Positions 1 through 11,000 of a stretch of DNA of 64,000 bases are shown here, piece after piece (the stretch's first letter is position 1; each line of letters starts with the position of its first letter). Below the pieces are notes generated by a model. The model saw nothing but the letters and a program-made list of their open reading frames with translations. It was not told the origin of the DNA and made no database searches. Source of the DNA: Daphnia pulex. Its lineage: Eukaryota > Arthropoda > Branchiopoda > Diplostraca > Daphniidae. The stretch lies in contig NC_060024.1 of the NCBI RefSeq assembly GCF_021134715.1, forward strand, positions 3,038,001 to 3,102,000, given 5' to 3'. A program made the position numbers and the translations under genes.

Positions 1-203
1 ATACTTGGAAAGGGGAAGTACTGAAAAATAACGCACTTAGACAGGTCTGTACCACCAAAAAGGCGATTAATGTAGGACAACACCCAGACAGGTGCAGCCA
101 CTAGGGCGCGACCAGACGACGTGAGACGACATGAGATGCTAAACAGCATCTCCGTCGGCGCGAATGTTTATTTGGTTTGATTTATAGAAAATAAAACTCA
201 ACA
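1..203 (-). repeat. 3' LTR of copia-1 (truncated by window edge)
   Basis: Read on the minus strand, the sequence after the polypurine tract starts TGTTGAGTTTTATTTTC, the expected TG start of a copia-type LTR. It runs off the window at position 1, so its full length is unknown. It contains a perfect 8 bp hairpin (GAGATGCT/AGCATCTC, about 132-152). No matching 5' LTR was seen on the other side of the element. Confidence 0.7.
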
Positions 204-215
204 CTCTCCCTCAAA
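204..215 (-). other. Polypurine tract of copia-1
   Basis: Minus-strand TTTGAGGGAGAG lies directly against the TG start of the LTR. This is the usual plus-strand priming site of Ty1/copia elements. The equivalent TTTGAGAGAGGG is in the same place in copia-2. Confidence 0.7.
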
Positions 216-469
216 CCAATAACCCTCATTCATCAAAAGAAATTAACAAACATAACATTACACAAAACATAAACATGGACATAAGATTTTTAGTCAGATC
301 TTTTTCCAACACCAATTTTTTTTCGCATGGTTATAAATTTTGGACTTGGAAGTGCTTTAGTAAAAATATCTGCCAGTTGATCATTAGTAGAAATGTACTT
401 GACTTCAATTTTTCCTTCTGCAACTTGTTGCCGAATATAGTGGTATCAAACCAGCACGTGCTTTGTTCT

Positions 470-1522
470 CTAGTGAAATTCAGCATTGTACGCCAGCCGA
501 ACGGCGCTTTCGTTATCACAAAACATTGGGACCTTTTGTTGATCCGTTCCAGAGAAATCTTGGAGAAGGCAGCTGAGCCATACAGCAGTCTTCGTAGCCT
601 CGCATGCAGCAATGTATTCAGCTTCGGTCGTGGACAAAGCCGTGCAGGTTTGCTTCTTACTTGACCACGATACCGGACCTCCGTGGAAGAAGAAAATACT
701 TCCAGATGTTGATCGATAATCGTTTTTGTCGCCGGCGAAATCAGCATCGGTGTAACCAATTAGTCCCGTCCGCTCTCCACCAAGCCAGATGCCAAAATCC
801 ATAGTTCCGTTTAAATAAGCAAATATTTGAGTAACGGCATTCCAATGAGATTCGTTGGGGTTTTGACAATATTTGGATACTTGGCCTACTGCGTAGGAAA
901 TGTCCGGACGGGTCATCAGAGCAAGGTATAGAAGAGCACCAACCGCTTCTCTGTAGGGGTAAGGTGAAGTGGTCTTCTCTCCCTCGCTCTTCGGAGACTT
1001 GTTCGCAATAAGACGGATTGATGGATCTGCCGGAATAGATTTTGGGGCTAGATTAGACATTCCGAATCGGCTAGACAGTTTTTCAATCATGTGGGACTGG
1101 GATACAAAGATTCTCTTATTTGGTCGATTTCGCAAAATATTGAGACCAATGTAGCGAGTGGGTGGAACAGTGTGCATTATAAATTCAGCGCCAAGATGTG
1201 TCCCGATGTCAACGAGGACGCTCCTCTTGCTGCTTGCTGCAATGCCGTCGTCCACGTGAGCAATTACGATAGTCGTTTCATCTGAAGTACGTCGAATATA
1301 GATGCATCGATCAGCCGCACAGTTTTTAAGTCCAAATTTGATCAAAACTTCGTCGAACCTGTGGTGCCACAATCGGGGAGCTTGTTTGAGTCCGTAGAGA
1401 GATTTGACGAGTAAACATACGTGATCCTCTTTTCCCGGAACAACAAATCCTTCGGGTTGTTTCATGTAGATAGGCTTGTCGAGTTTTGCATACAAAAAGG
1501 CAGTCTTGATGTCAAACTGCAT
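470..1522 (-). pseudogene. Copia-1 reverse transcriptase (C-terminal part) and RNase H
   Basis: This 350-residue open stretch begins in the copia RT motif DIKTAFLYAKLDKPIYM and carries the polymerase active-site motif HVDDG. The RNase H region follows: YTDADFAGD, then the STTEAEYIAACEATKTAVWL block, then FCDNESAVRLA. The frame breaks near 470, so the end of RNase H is lost in this frame. A frameshift separates it from the N-terminal RT piece upstream. In life it would copy element RNA into DNA in the cytoplasmic particle. It is now a broken copy. Confidence 0.9.
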
Positions 1523-1542
1523 GATTTCAAGATCAAGGGATG

Positions 1543-1896
1543 CTATTTCAGCAAATGCGGCTTTGACGGCTTCTTGATGTGGAACCGGAGCAAAAACTTC
1601 ATCGTAGTCAACGCCATATTTCTGTCTCGAACCGATAGCATCAAGTCTTCCTTTGTAGCGTTCTGGAATACTGTCGTAAGCTGGTTTAACTTTCCCAATC
1701 CACTAGCAATTGATTGAGGTACTGCCGGGAGGAAGAGGAACAATTTCCCAAGTCTTGTTTGCAATCAACGAATCATATTCTTCTTTAAATGCCGCCATCC
1801 ATTTGTCTACATGTTCAGATTCAAGAGCTTCCTTGTAGCTCTGTGGTTCAAAAGACTCGTTGAACAAAGCAGTGGCATGCTTAATTTTGAAATGAT
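1543..1896 (-). pseudogene. Copia-1 reverse transcriptase, N-terminal fragment
   Basis: The minus-strand peptide ESFEPQSYKEALESEHVDKW, followed by MAAFKEEYDSLIANKTWEIV, is the conserved start of the copia RT domain. The frame then breaks at about 1703 and resumes in another phase down to 1543. The first codon is split by the proposed intron at 1966-1897 (G + AT). The same region of copia-2 is intact, so these breaks are decay. Confidence 0.85.
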
Positions 1897-1966
1897 CTAG
1901 ATAAAATGTCATAAATTACAGATTAGTTCACTTTCCTACAGATATTTAGTTTGACGTTCAATTTAC
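1897..1966 (-). other. Putative intron C of copia-1 (70 bp)
   Basis: Donor ATCG|GTAAAT and acceptor TTTTATCTAG|AT join in phase 1 and restore an open frame from the integrase-RT linker into the RT start. The 70 bp size and pyrimidine-rich acceptor fit small arthropod introns. Its position differs from intron C of copia-2, which is closer to the SDRTPKY-type linker motif. Confidence 0.5.
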
Positions 1967-2336
1967 CGATTAGTGTCGTCAACCCGAGTGATCGTCGGAA
2001 CTCTTGATATCTCGCACTGTACTTTGGAGTGCGGTCTGATCTTCGCAAAGCATTTTCCTGTTCAATATCATGTTGGTCGAGAGGTTGAATAACTTCAGGA
2101 AGTAGAGCATTATCCTCGAGTGCACGTTGGGCATTTTGAGGAAGTGGAAGGTTTTCAAGCTCTTCCACTTGATGATCATCACCGATATCCATATCAAGGT
2201 TAGGTGGTTCATCTGCTGGTTCTAAGACGTTGATTGGCTGATCTTCTACGTGTTGAATGACGACGTCATGCTGTTCTTCAACCAGATTAATCATATCGGG
2301 ACCCGTCGTTTCATCCTCAAGTGGTGTACCAGGGTC
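1967..2336 (-). pseudogene. Copia-1 acidic integrase-RT linker
   Basis: This acidic, low-complexity reading frame contains EEQHDVVIQHVEDQPI, then DMDIGDDHQVEELE, and ends in the copia linker motif RRSDRTPKYSARYQEFRRS. Linkers of this kind join integrase to RT in copia polyproteins and have no known catalytic role. The frame is open across the whole exon, and its 5' edge is the acceptor of the 2411-2337 intron. Confidence 0.7.
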
Positions 2337-2411
2337 CTAATTTGACGCATTGGAAAAAAATACGAATACTGTTTATCACATGCACAATATAAGAAATAAA
2401 ACATGATATAC
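2337..2411 (-). other. Putative intron B of copia-1 (75 bp)
   Basis: Donor GGCCTG|GTATATCATG and acceptor CGTCAAATTAG|GACCCTGG, phase 0. Reading through meets a stop. Splicing joins the open integrase frame to the open linker frame. Copia-2 has an intron at the same place and phase (22897-22769). Confidence 0.6.
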
Positions 2412-3256
2412 CAGGCCAAGTATTCCAGTTGCCAGCAAGAATGGATCAAATATAGTACTATAGGACTGGTTCGATGCGTTGTGATTGGAGTCGTCTTTGA
2501 AGTCACTGATCAGCAGATTCTCATCAAATATCACGTCCCGGCTTACGATAATTTTTCTAGAGACGGGGTCCCATAGTCTCCATCCCTTCGTTTCTTCACC
2601 ATACCCTACCAGCCAGCATGGAGTTGCCTTCGAGTCCAGCTTCTTTCGTTTACAATCGGGAACATGGACATAGGCCCTGCAGCCAATTACGCGAAGATTC
2701 TCGATGTTTGGTTTCTTCTTGTAGAACAATTCATGAGGTGTCTTGGTGGATGAATTAGACGTGGCAGAACTAGACAGAGTGCGGTTCAGTACGTAAATAG
2801 CGCTTTTCAAAAATTCTCCCCACAGCTCCAGAATTGAGTTGTCGGCTTTCTTAAACAGATTTGTTAGTCTGTTGCTTCTCATGTGCAAACTGCTTCGGGT
2901 TGACTCCATTGCTGTCCGGTTCATTCTTTCAGAAACACCATTCTGTTGGGGAGTGTAGGAGTTGCTAGTTTGGTGAACGATTCCGGAGGTAGCCAGAAAG
3001 TTGTTAAGGTAACCGTTGTCATACTCTTTACCGCCGTCCGTCCTTAAAATTTTCACCGTTTTTCCGGTTGCAGTTTTTACAAAAGCAACAAATTTAATGA
3101 AAAAAAATCAGCTGCATCGGATTTCTTTTTCATCAGCGCCATCGATGTCCAGTTACTATAGTCGTCTTTAAAAATTGAATAGTAGCGTTCACCATTAGGA
3201 GTCGGAACAGGAACGATTCCGATGTCGGAGTGGATGATGTGACCTACATGTTCTGC
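2412..3256 (-). pseudogene. Copia-1 integrase core
   Basis: The catalytic motifs KILRTDGGKEY and YTPQQNGVSERMNRT (the second D and the E of the DDE triad) are present. After them come the copia block LWGEFLKSAIYVLNRTL and GCRAYVHVPDCKRKKLD. The segment 3056-3256 holds the first part of the core (HIIHSD-like and FKDDYSNW-like), but in broken frames around a poly-A/T run. The enzyme would insert element cDNA into chromosomes. Here it is inactivated by frameshift. Confidence 0.85.
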
Positions 3257-3940
3257 CTAAGTAGAGCTGGTAGGAAAAGGAGACCTGCTCATCTTTCCGA
3301 ATATACATCCTTCGCATAGTTGGTAGTCAAGATTGTTTAAGTCAAGATCGAGTCCAGCGACAGCATTAGTTCTTGCCATTTTCAAAATAGTCTTGCAGTT
3401 GAGATGGGCTAGAGGTTGATGCCAGATTGGAATGGGACGAGTAGTGCTGGCAGCGGCTGCATAAGTGCTGTCTTGGTTGGAATTCTTGGCTATTACTTTA
3501 AGATGATACAGCGACTTGCCGACTCTCTGGCCAGAAATTATCTCTGTGCCATTCTTCACAAATGCAACAGTGTCCTTGATGAAGTGCGCGTCAATACCAG
3601 AGTCGGTGGCAATTCCGATCGAGAAAAGATTCGTTCCCAGTCCAGGAACAAAAAGGACATCATGAAATTCGTCATTTTTTCTTTCTCCGTGGACATAGGA
3701 ATGAACTGGGATAGTGCCGATTCCCAACGCGTTTAGCTGAGCACCACCGATGCCGTTCACCTTCCAAGTTTCACAGTCGATTTCCTTAAATGAGCTGAAA
3801 AAGGAACGTTGATCAGTCATATGATGCGTCGCGCCAGAGTCGGCATACCAGTCGATGGGTTTTCGTGCAACAAAACAGAGAGAAGAGAGAGCGGCAAAGG
3901 AGTTGTTTTTAGAGTCGTAGTCGAGAAAAGAAGGCAACAT
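3257..3940 (-). pseudogene. Copia-1 protease and GAG-pre-integrase domain
   Basis: The aspartic protease motif DSGATHHMTDQRSF is followed by the conserved FHDVLFVPGLGTNLFSIGIA. Further on come the GAG-pre-integrase zinc-binding residues in PIWHQPLAHLNCKTILKMA and LCEGCIFGKMSRSPFPTSST. The stretch equivalent to the protease intron of copia-2 is continuous coding sequence here. The frame ends at 3257 at a stop; the gag frame upstream is in a different phase. Confidence 0.85.
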
Positions 3941-4186
3941 CAGCAGGATCTGCTACACCATGGGTTTTGGCTCTGAGTTCTTCCGTTACGAGTCTCCCCG
4001 TTAAGTTAGCGATAGTTTGATCAGCTCGTGGAACACTATCCCAGGCCGACAAAAAGGATCGATAACTGGGTGGAAGTGTTTGAAGAATTCTCACAATTAG
4101 AGTTTCTTCATATATTGGGGAATTGACACTCTTTAGTTCGTCAGCCATCAATCTGAGTCTATTTATGTAAGCCATTACTGAATGAT
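3909..4186 (-). pseudogene. Copia-1 gag, middle part
   Basis: This is the copia gag core (UBN2/DUF4219-type): HSVMAYINRLRLMADELK, then IVRILQTLPPSYRSFLSAWD, then NLTGRLVTEELRAKTHG. The first codon is split (G + AT) at the acceptor of the 80 bp intron. No zinc knuckle is visible between this and the protease, so that part of gag has been deleted or scrambled. Confidence 0.8.
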
Positions 4187-4266
4187 CTGGTAAATAAAGA
4201 AAATGTCAGACATTATTCAATCATTCACATTTCGTGTCTAAACGAGTTCCTTCAATAATTATTTAC
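4187..4266 (-). other. Putative gag intron of copia-1 (80 bp)
   Basis: Donor CCCG|GTAAATAATT and acceptor TTTATTTACCAG|AT, phase 1, splitting the codon after the proline of the gag motif DP(E/D)H. Without splicing the frame stops at once (PGK then stop). Copia-2 has an intron at the same codon and phase (25164-25091). Confidence 0.65.
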
Positions 4267-4600
4267 CGGGATCCATTCGATATTGATGGAACTTTCCAAG
4301 AAGATGGGCAGAGTTGGCCACAGCTACTTGGGCATATTGCAGTATCAACCTATTCCACATTTCATGAGCAGTAGCAAATCCTTCGATGGAGGTTTGATAC
4401 GTTGGCTCAATGTTGTAAAATATGATGGAACAGGCATCCACGTCTCTTTCGTTCCATGAGTCAATTGCATTCTGATTAGTCACCACATTTACTCCATCTC
4501 TCTCTTCAGGCACCTGTTGTTGTGATTCAAAAATAGAACTCTCTGAATATATGTCAAAATGATATCCACAACACAGTACTGTTTCAAATTCTATCATCAA
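4267..4600 (-). pseudogene. Copia-1 gag, upstream exon
   Basis: The peptide NQNAIDSWNERDVDACSIIF, followed by SIEGFATAHEMWNRLILQYA and FHQYRMDP, is the copia gag region after the N-terminal exon. A good acceptor (CACAACAACAG|GTGCCTGAAGAG) lies at about 4514, so the true exon probably starts at 4513 and the residues upstream are intronic. The same arrangement occurs at 25402 in copia-2. Confidence 0.7.
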
Positions 4601-4669
4601 GAATAGGTTGAAATAATTATAGAATCCTCTGTAGTTTCAAAATACACATTCGTTTTCACAGTCAGCTAT

Positions 4670-4880
4670 TAAGTTACCTGTGCTACTCAATCATCGCAAT
4701 CGGTAAGTTACTTGCCGTATTCTCAATATTCAATCAACAGCCATATTCAATATGTTACCTGTGATACTCAAATCACAGTCAATATGTCGCATAAGTTACC
4801 TGTTGCACCCAACAGTCAATGCCATTCATGACACAGCCAACAATAAGTTACCTGTTGCACTCAACAGTCAATTTCACATT
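4670..4880. repeat. Imperfect tandem repeat (about five units)
   Basis: The motif AAGTTACCTGTTGCACTCAA, often followed by CAGTCAAT, recurs about every 35-55 bp near 4672, 4712, 4756, 4790 and 4843. It lies just upstream of the copia-1 gag exon, probably in its leader or first intron. On the minus strand each unit contains CAG|GTAAC, a good match to a splice donor. Confidence 0.6.
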
Positions 4881-5640
4881 TGTCGTACTCTATTGATCAG
4901 TTGATTACGTCTGAAGTTCTTTTTGACTCAATCACTTGTGTCTCACTCGTTGAAATATTTGACTAATACTTTGTTACAAATATGAATCATTGTTCGATGA
5001 CACATTCAGGCTATAAAGAATTTCTACGAGTGTGACACATGTGTGTGAGACAACTTAGTCAATACAGGAACAATCTAAAGTTTCAAGTTTAGGCCTTAGT
5101 AGGTCTAAGGCCTTCACATTAGACCCATTGCATTTATACAGGCCTTCATATATAGTGACCCCAGATTTCTTATTGGCCGATGTATAAGACCTTCTGCTGG
5201 CTTCCGCCAGGAGCGCAGCGGACCGTACGAAAAAATGGCTGCAAGCCAGGGAGGGAAACCAGCTAAATTATCCTTTCACTAAATCAGTCATATCTCAACC
5301 AGTAAAATCCGGAAAGGAAATTCCTTTTGGATTTTGGTGGTTGAGTATGCAACAAACCTTTTGAAAAAATTAGTTTTTTCCCTAGCTCCCCCGCTTTTCC
5401 GAAAATGGATGTCAAAGCCCCCCCACTTTCTGACAAAATTCAAAAAACCCAAACTTTAGAGCTAAATAACTCCTAATCGGGTGGGAATTTTGTAATTCTG
5501 CAAACGCAGGTAAATCCTGCGTGCGAAGACAAACATGCCTTTATTTTTTTTATATTTTTAAGGCCTTTTCCGGATTTAGATCTGGAAAGCCCCTCCATGA
5601 TTTCGGTCTACTTGAATCGTGGATCGCTTGTTAAATTTCT
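4881..5640. other. No gene seen; dispersed repeat sequence
   Basis: No supported coding region. The part around 5200-5470 (AAATCCGGAAA, a C-rich run, then a CAAAATT-type sequence and AAACCCAAACTTTA) resembles 11560-11820, so it is a dispersed repeat. Confidence 0.4.
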
Positions 5641-5644
5641 CTGA

Positions 5645-5930
5645 ATGCTACATCTATTGAAGCGTAGATCAAATTTCAAAAAAATAAGTTAACATGAAGA
5701 AAATTAACGAATGAAGTTGGGGGGAGGGCTGGACAATTCGACAACAGATGGAGAAGTGGGAGGGGCATCTTAGATATTGCCTATCTATTGCGTCTAGTCC
5801 AGTATCACCCCTAAAGAGGGTCTCTTTTTAATTCATTAACAACTCTTTAACTATAAACCGTATATAAACCGGCTGTGTAAAATTAAATAAATGAACTAGC
5901 TACTTTAACTATAATATTCATTTTTTACGA
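5645..5930. repeat. Dispersed repeat, copy 1 (mate at 11007-11275)
   Basis: About 270 bp nearly colinear with 11007-11275. Both share AACATGAAGAAAATTAACGA, then ATGAAGTTGGGG, CATCTTAGATATTGC and CGTCTAGTCCAGTATCACC, and end in an AT-rich tail. No coding capacity. The mate sits in intron 1 of the FkbM gene. Confidence 0.75.
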
Positions 5931-7944
5931 GTCATAGCGTGGGCAATACCAAAAATTGTGCTGTAAAGATGAAAAGTCATCCCTTTTTTGTTTCCTCTAT
6001 AACTTTTGTATTTATAAGAATTTCAGGTGTTTTTTTCACATATCGAAATTTACATTGACAACATCCCAGTATTTATTTCCCCCCAGTTCATCATTACCAA
6101 GACCCGTAAATGCTACTATCCTGTTTGGTACGTGTCCTCTATAACCCCGCTCTCCCCTACTTGTGAATTTTTGAACTTGGGATGGGGAAGGGACAAACAA
6201 CACGAATATCAAAGAACATCATTAAGGCAGATTTAATTGCTATAAAACGGAATGAACCTCAAATATTCACTAAAAAGACCAGGACCGTTGAATTTTTATT
6301 ATTTTTTAAATATTTATCATGGAGATTGGGGAAAATTGGCATTGGGGCATATTCGCAAACCGTATTTTTCGATAGGTCAGTATAATTTGAATTCCACAAT
6401 GAAAAGACGTTATAAATGTTATCAATGAGCATCTTTAAAAAAATCAGTAGTAAAGTAAAATAATTGTAAGAAAAACAAATAAAAATAGTTTGGCGCATTT
6501 AATTGGTACCGACCGAACCACAGACTAATTAATTAATTTTTAATATTTAAAAAATAAAATTTTAATCAAGCTGAATCAAGCATTCTTTTCTCTTTTAACT
6601 GTCAATGTTAAATTTTGTTTTATTAAATATAAATCTTACGTTAAGATTTATATTTAATAAAACAAAAGATTAGATTCTTAGATTCTTTCTTTCAAGTTAA
6701 GATTCTTAACAAAAAAAAATGTAACATTTCTAAAACCCTTTTATTTCGGAGCAAGTTACCTTGATAACAAGGGGTAATTTTACCCTGTAGACATTTTACG
6801 TCATATTCAAAACAAACTTATTTGTGGTAAATTTTTTAAAACCATTGGTGGTCATTATAGAGAAAAAAGAGAAACTATGCAAAATCGTCCTTTAAAGTTC
6901 TTTCTGTAAGAAGAAATGCCGCCAAAAAATTTAACACAAACTAAACCCTACTTACAAGTGAGACAATAGTCATCACAAATTGAACCCACGTCTATAAAAT
7001 TTCAAGCGGAGTTTCTTTCAATGGGTTACTCTAGTTTTAGTAATGTTAAACTTATAAATGGGAACTCATACTTTTTCAGTTGGAACTTTGACATTTTTCG
7101 TATTGAAAATTCTTACACTTAATTTGATATGATAGTAACTGTTTTGTATGACGCTTTCTAAGTTTGGAAAAGCATATTTTGCATGATAATCTCCCTCACG
7201 TTCTTTTTAGAAAATTCTTACATTTTTTAGTATTTAGTTTATTTTTATTTCGATTTTCGGATTAATTTTATTACAGTAATAGGATATAATTTAGTCACGA
7301 TAATAATTACTTGAAATACTGTACCCACCACAGGTATTGGATCACCCCCGTGAAAAAGTGGTGTTTTAACCCGCGGGAGATAGGCCCTATGGTTCTCGCG
7401 GCGGAATTTTTTTTAGTAGACTTAGATTGGACCTACGAGTTTCATTTTGTTTTTCTCGGAAAGACAAAGGAATATTCTTTATCCACGATTTTTTCTTAAA
7501 AAAAGTGAAACGGTTCTGTATTTTTATGTTTAGTTTTTAAATATTGGATCATCCTAAAAATAGGTCGCAATAGTCTACTAAAAAGATTCCCGCGCGAGAC
7601 ACCGTAAGGCCTAAAATACTCAAAATTGTAGATATAAGCAGAATAACAAAAACAAAAAAGTGAGCCAACTAGTACAACTCTCTCCTACTCTTCTTATACC
7701 ATGTAGGTGGATCCTATATATTAATCCAATATTTCAAAAAAATTGAGTTTTAGTTGAGACCCAACACTACCTGACAAAGTGTTTTATTCACCTAAATCGA
7801 AAAATATCTTAAGTATGTTGAGTCCCTCATGTATTCCCTAAAAATATGTGATTTGAATTGTATAAAGAATTTGTGATAGCTAAGACTCGAGAAGAATGCT
7901 CAGAAATTGACAATCTTAAACAGCCACTTGCCCTCTACGAGCAA
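5931..7944. other. AT-rich intergenic DNA, no gene recognised
   Basis: Only short open frames without recognisable motifs. The one clear structure is the long perfect hairpin at 6613-6667, listed separately. Confidence 0.5.
6613..6667. repeat. Perfect 26 bp hairpin with 3-base loop
   Basis: The arm TTTTGTTTTATTAAATATAA plus ATCTTA (6613-6638) is matched exactly by its reverse complement at 6642-6667; the loop is CGT. It could be a folded AT-rich insertion, the core of a small MITE, or a hairpin RNA precursor. Confidence 0.85.
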
Positions 7945-8082
7945 TCAACGTTTGATGAAAACTATGTCGTAATATCCAGGTCCGTCCATCAATTCAACAT
8001 TTTCATATCCTTGTTTTTCCATATATCTTGTAAGATCGTGTAAGTCTCGTTGGTTTCGTGTCGTGATCTCCACTGTCAGCGT
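7945..8082 (-). CDS. FkbM gene exon 5 (C-terminus)
   Basis: Acceptor TTTACAG|ACGCTG in phase 0, 45 codons, then TGA. It continues from EIK into TLTVEITTRNQRD, the usual continuation of this domain. Confidence 0.85.
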   Translation of the reverse strand, partial: TLTVEITTRNQRDLHDLTRYMEKQGYENVELMDGPGYYDIVFIKR

Positions 8083-11000
8083 CTGTAAATGAAATAATGA
8101 TAAATATAATTAGGGGAGAATGTATGGGGCTAGAATTTCTATTTATATAGCACTGATTTTTTTTATTTGAAAATATTACCATGTGTGCATTATCATCATG
8201 TGCACTAGTTTTCAACTTTTCAACAATATATGACAAGCCGTTCTAAAGATTTAAAAAAGACACTTTTCGACTCGTAGACGACGCTCACCAAAATCAACCT
8301 TTTCGTATTTCACCTTTAGGCTCTAAGGGCGAAAGAGGGTTGTAGACAGCCGTAGGCAGGAAACCGTAGTCATTTTAAAAATATTTAAAAATACCATGAG
8401 AATCAGCGTAAAAAAGTGATTCTTACCAGGTATATTTTAAACAAATTTAAATTTCATAAAACGACCCTAATCACAATAAGTCAACTTGCCTTACCTAATA
8501 ACAACTAGTCGACTAGGAAATTACGCAAAAGTCTATAGAATGATAAATAATATTGTATATAAATCAGAAATAAATTTCCGCTTAGTCAATGAAAATCAAG
8601 TCCCAATAAGGATGGCTAAAATACCTGATAATTATTTAATAAAAAACTTTTCGATTGTAAAAAATTAATCTAGCAGTGATTAAACGAAGGTGTTTTTAGA
8701 TGGGTTAAGAATCCACTAATTTTTTATGTGAAAAAAGTGCCGTCGGACTAGCTTCGGTATTTATTTTTGGACTTGAAAAGTGTACCACGCACTTATCTAT
8801 GATACACCTTATAAGAGCGTTATCAGTTTGAATAGGCCCACTATAGTTTATTCCGCACGAAACTGCACTTTCCCGGGTACATTACAAGTGTAGTCCAGTT
8901 AGGTAGCAATTGTGTAGAGAAACAAAACTGATTTTTTATGTAAGACTATTCTTTATTTACCTTTATTTCAACATGATTCCAGGGTATGTTGACGAGGATT
9001 TTGATTTCACTACCCTCTACGTCGAGACTAAAGTATTCCACGCGAGTCTGGCCCACAGCTAACAAAATTGAGTAGAGTGGAAAGCATTGTACTTCAATGA
9101 GCCAATTTGATACGTTCTCTTGTTGAACTGATGTTTCATCTTTTCCTGGTTCATAAATTTTTCCTGCTTCGTCATTTGCATCAAATTGCACCTAAATTAT
9201 TTTTTTTTATGTTTACAGTTTGTAAAGTTAGCATTCAAGAATTTCGACCTTAAAATGCGAGTTTTCAATTTATTGGAAATCTGCAAAATTAAGGTACAAA
9301 AAGTCGAGAAACCACACATACTTTGGTACACTTACAGTAACCACGAAAGTTTTCACCAAACGAGTAGAAAATACGGTGGAAATAGCCCAAATCATGAGTG
9401 CTTATAAGAATCCAAATGAGTTCACTTTCCTACATCATGATGGAATGATGTGAAATCACTTTGGATTCACATGATATATTTATGATTTCTCAGTGACTAT
9501 AGACCTGAAATTTTTTTATGATCCCTTCTTTTTCACTGATGTATTTTATGTGAGTCAGATCCATTATATGAGAAATAAGGTACAATTACTCATTTACTTT
9601 TCATGATAACCTTAAGTGTGGCTTCGGAGACCCACAGAAGGTCCGTGTAACAAGTACCAACAAATTAAGCGTGACAAAAAGTGTTAATATATTAGTGCAT
9701 GACCAATTAATATATTGTAGATTTCCAAAATTTCTCTGTTCCTTTTGTGATAATTGCGAACTTCTTTTTAATTTAAAGCAACAAATAAGGATAGAATATT
9801 ACTCACTTTAGTAGGGTATGGTTCAGTACTCAGGCAAACTGGAAGAGACCAAGCATGACGTCGTTTTGCTAAGATTTCTTTAAATAATTCTCTGTTTGCT
9901 TCGATCAGTATTCCTTTCCACTGAAGGTACCGTTCCATGTAAAGCGTATTAGAGCCATATTCACCATCTAATGCACCACACTCAACGAAAAAAGCTCCTG
10001 ACTTTAGACATATAGAAATAAGAATAAATAAGTGTTAACGTTAAATGTCTCAGCAGCTGTAGCAAACCTACTTGATTGTTCAGGAGAGTTAGGATTACTT
10101 TGGATTGACCAGAAGATGAATCTAATACAGCAGGAAAAGAAAGATTAAGTGAATACTCCAGTGGGGCTGGCTGATGCAAAAAAAAATTTCTGATGAGTTC
10201 GACGACACATGGGTGATCTTGTTGTAAACGGTTGGCGTTTGCGAATTCTATTGCATTTCAATGCAAACGTGGGTTAAGAATTAAAAATATATAAATTTTT
10301 CACGCTAAATTTACTATGTTCGTATACATTAAGTAAATCCTACTTAAAATATTTCCCGATGTTAGCCTACTAAAATTAAGAGCAAATATACTTATACAGT
10401 TGTGGCTGCAAGTTTGTTAGGTGTAGCTCTAAAACTCGCCTTTTTACTGTGTATTGGCGGATGGTATTAGCCTGTGGTAGATGTTGAGTTACCTTATTTG
10501 CTTGATTTTATAAAGTTTTACCCTCTAGCCTTTTTCCCCTCCGACAATGTTTGTTGGCGCGGCTTTCTAAACTATGGATAACCATGGCCGAAAATCAGAC
10601 AATTGCATCGATGCCCAATAAACTAGCAATAGCTATTAAATGAAACGGTGATATGACAGAGGATTAATCAGTTTGTTTTTATGGCCATTTCTTCATCGAT
10701 TGGTTTCATTTTAGCATTAGGCAATAGGATTGCGTAACATTTGCGATATCGCAGGTAAATTACTAATTGATGTTTAAAGGGAAGGTAAAGTAAAGAAGTG
10801 TGGTTAAAAATAAAAAAAACGAGAAAATAAGGTCGGGGTAAGCGGGGTCAAACAGGACAAAAACTTTGTTTTGTCTATAATTCAGTTTGTAACAATGTTA
10901 TGCGGAAATAAATTATATTAGTTTAAAGAGCGTTTGTTTATATAACATTTTGGTTTCTAGTTATTAATGGAAAAACGAATTCTCTAAATACTTTATCAAT

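Larger units (their letters stand above)
204..4600 (-). mobile_element. Copia-1: decayed Ty1/copia retrotransposon
   Basis: Minus-strand order is gag, protease, integrase, reverse transcriptase, RNase H, which is the Ty1/copia order. The 3' LTR and polypurine tract are present. The 5' LTR, primer site and gag N-terminus are missing or unrecognised. Frameshifts and stops break the pol frame. Three short GT-AG gaps (4266-4187, 2411-2337, 1966-1897) look like introns, and an AG acceptor precedes position 4513, so a further upstream intron is likely. The encoded proteins resemble copia-2 but are clearly diverged from it. Confidence 0.9.

Noticed and set aside
331..804. Short frames overlapping the end of copia-1 pol on both strands
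   Set aside because: Shadows of the RNase H region in other frames.
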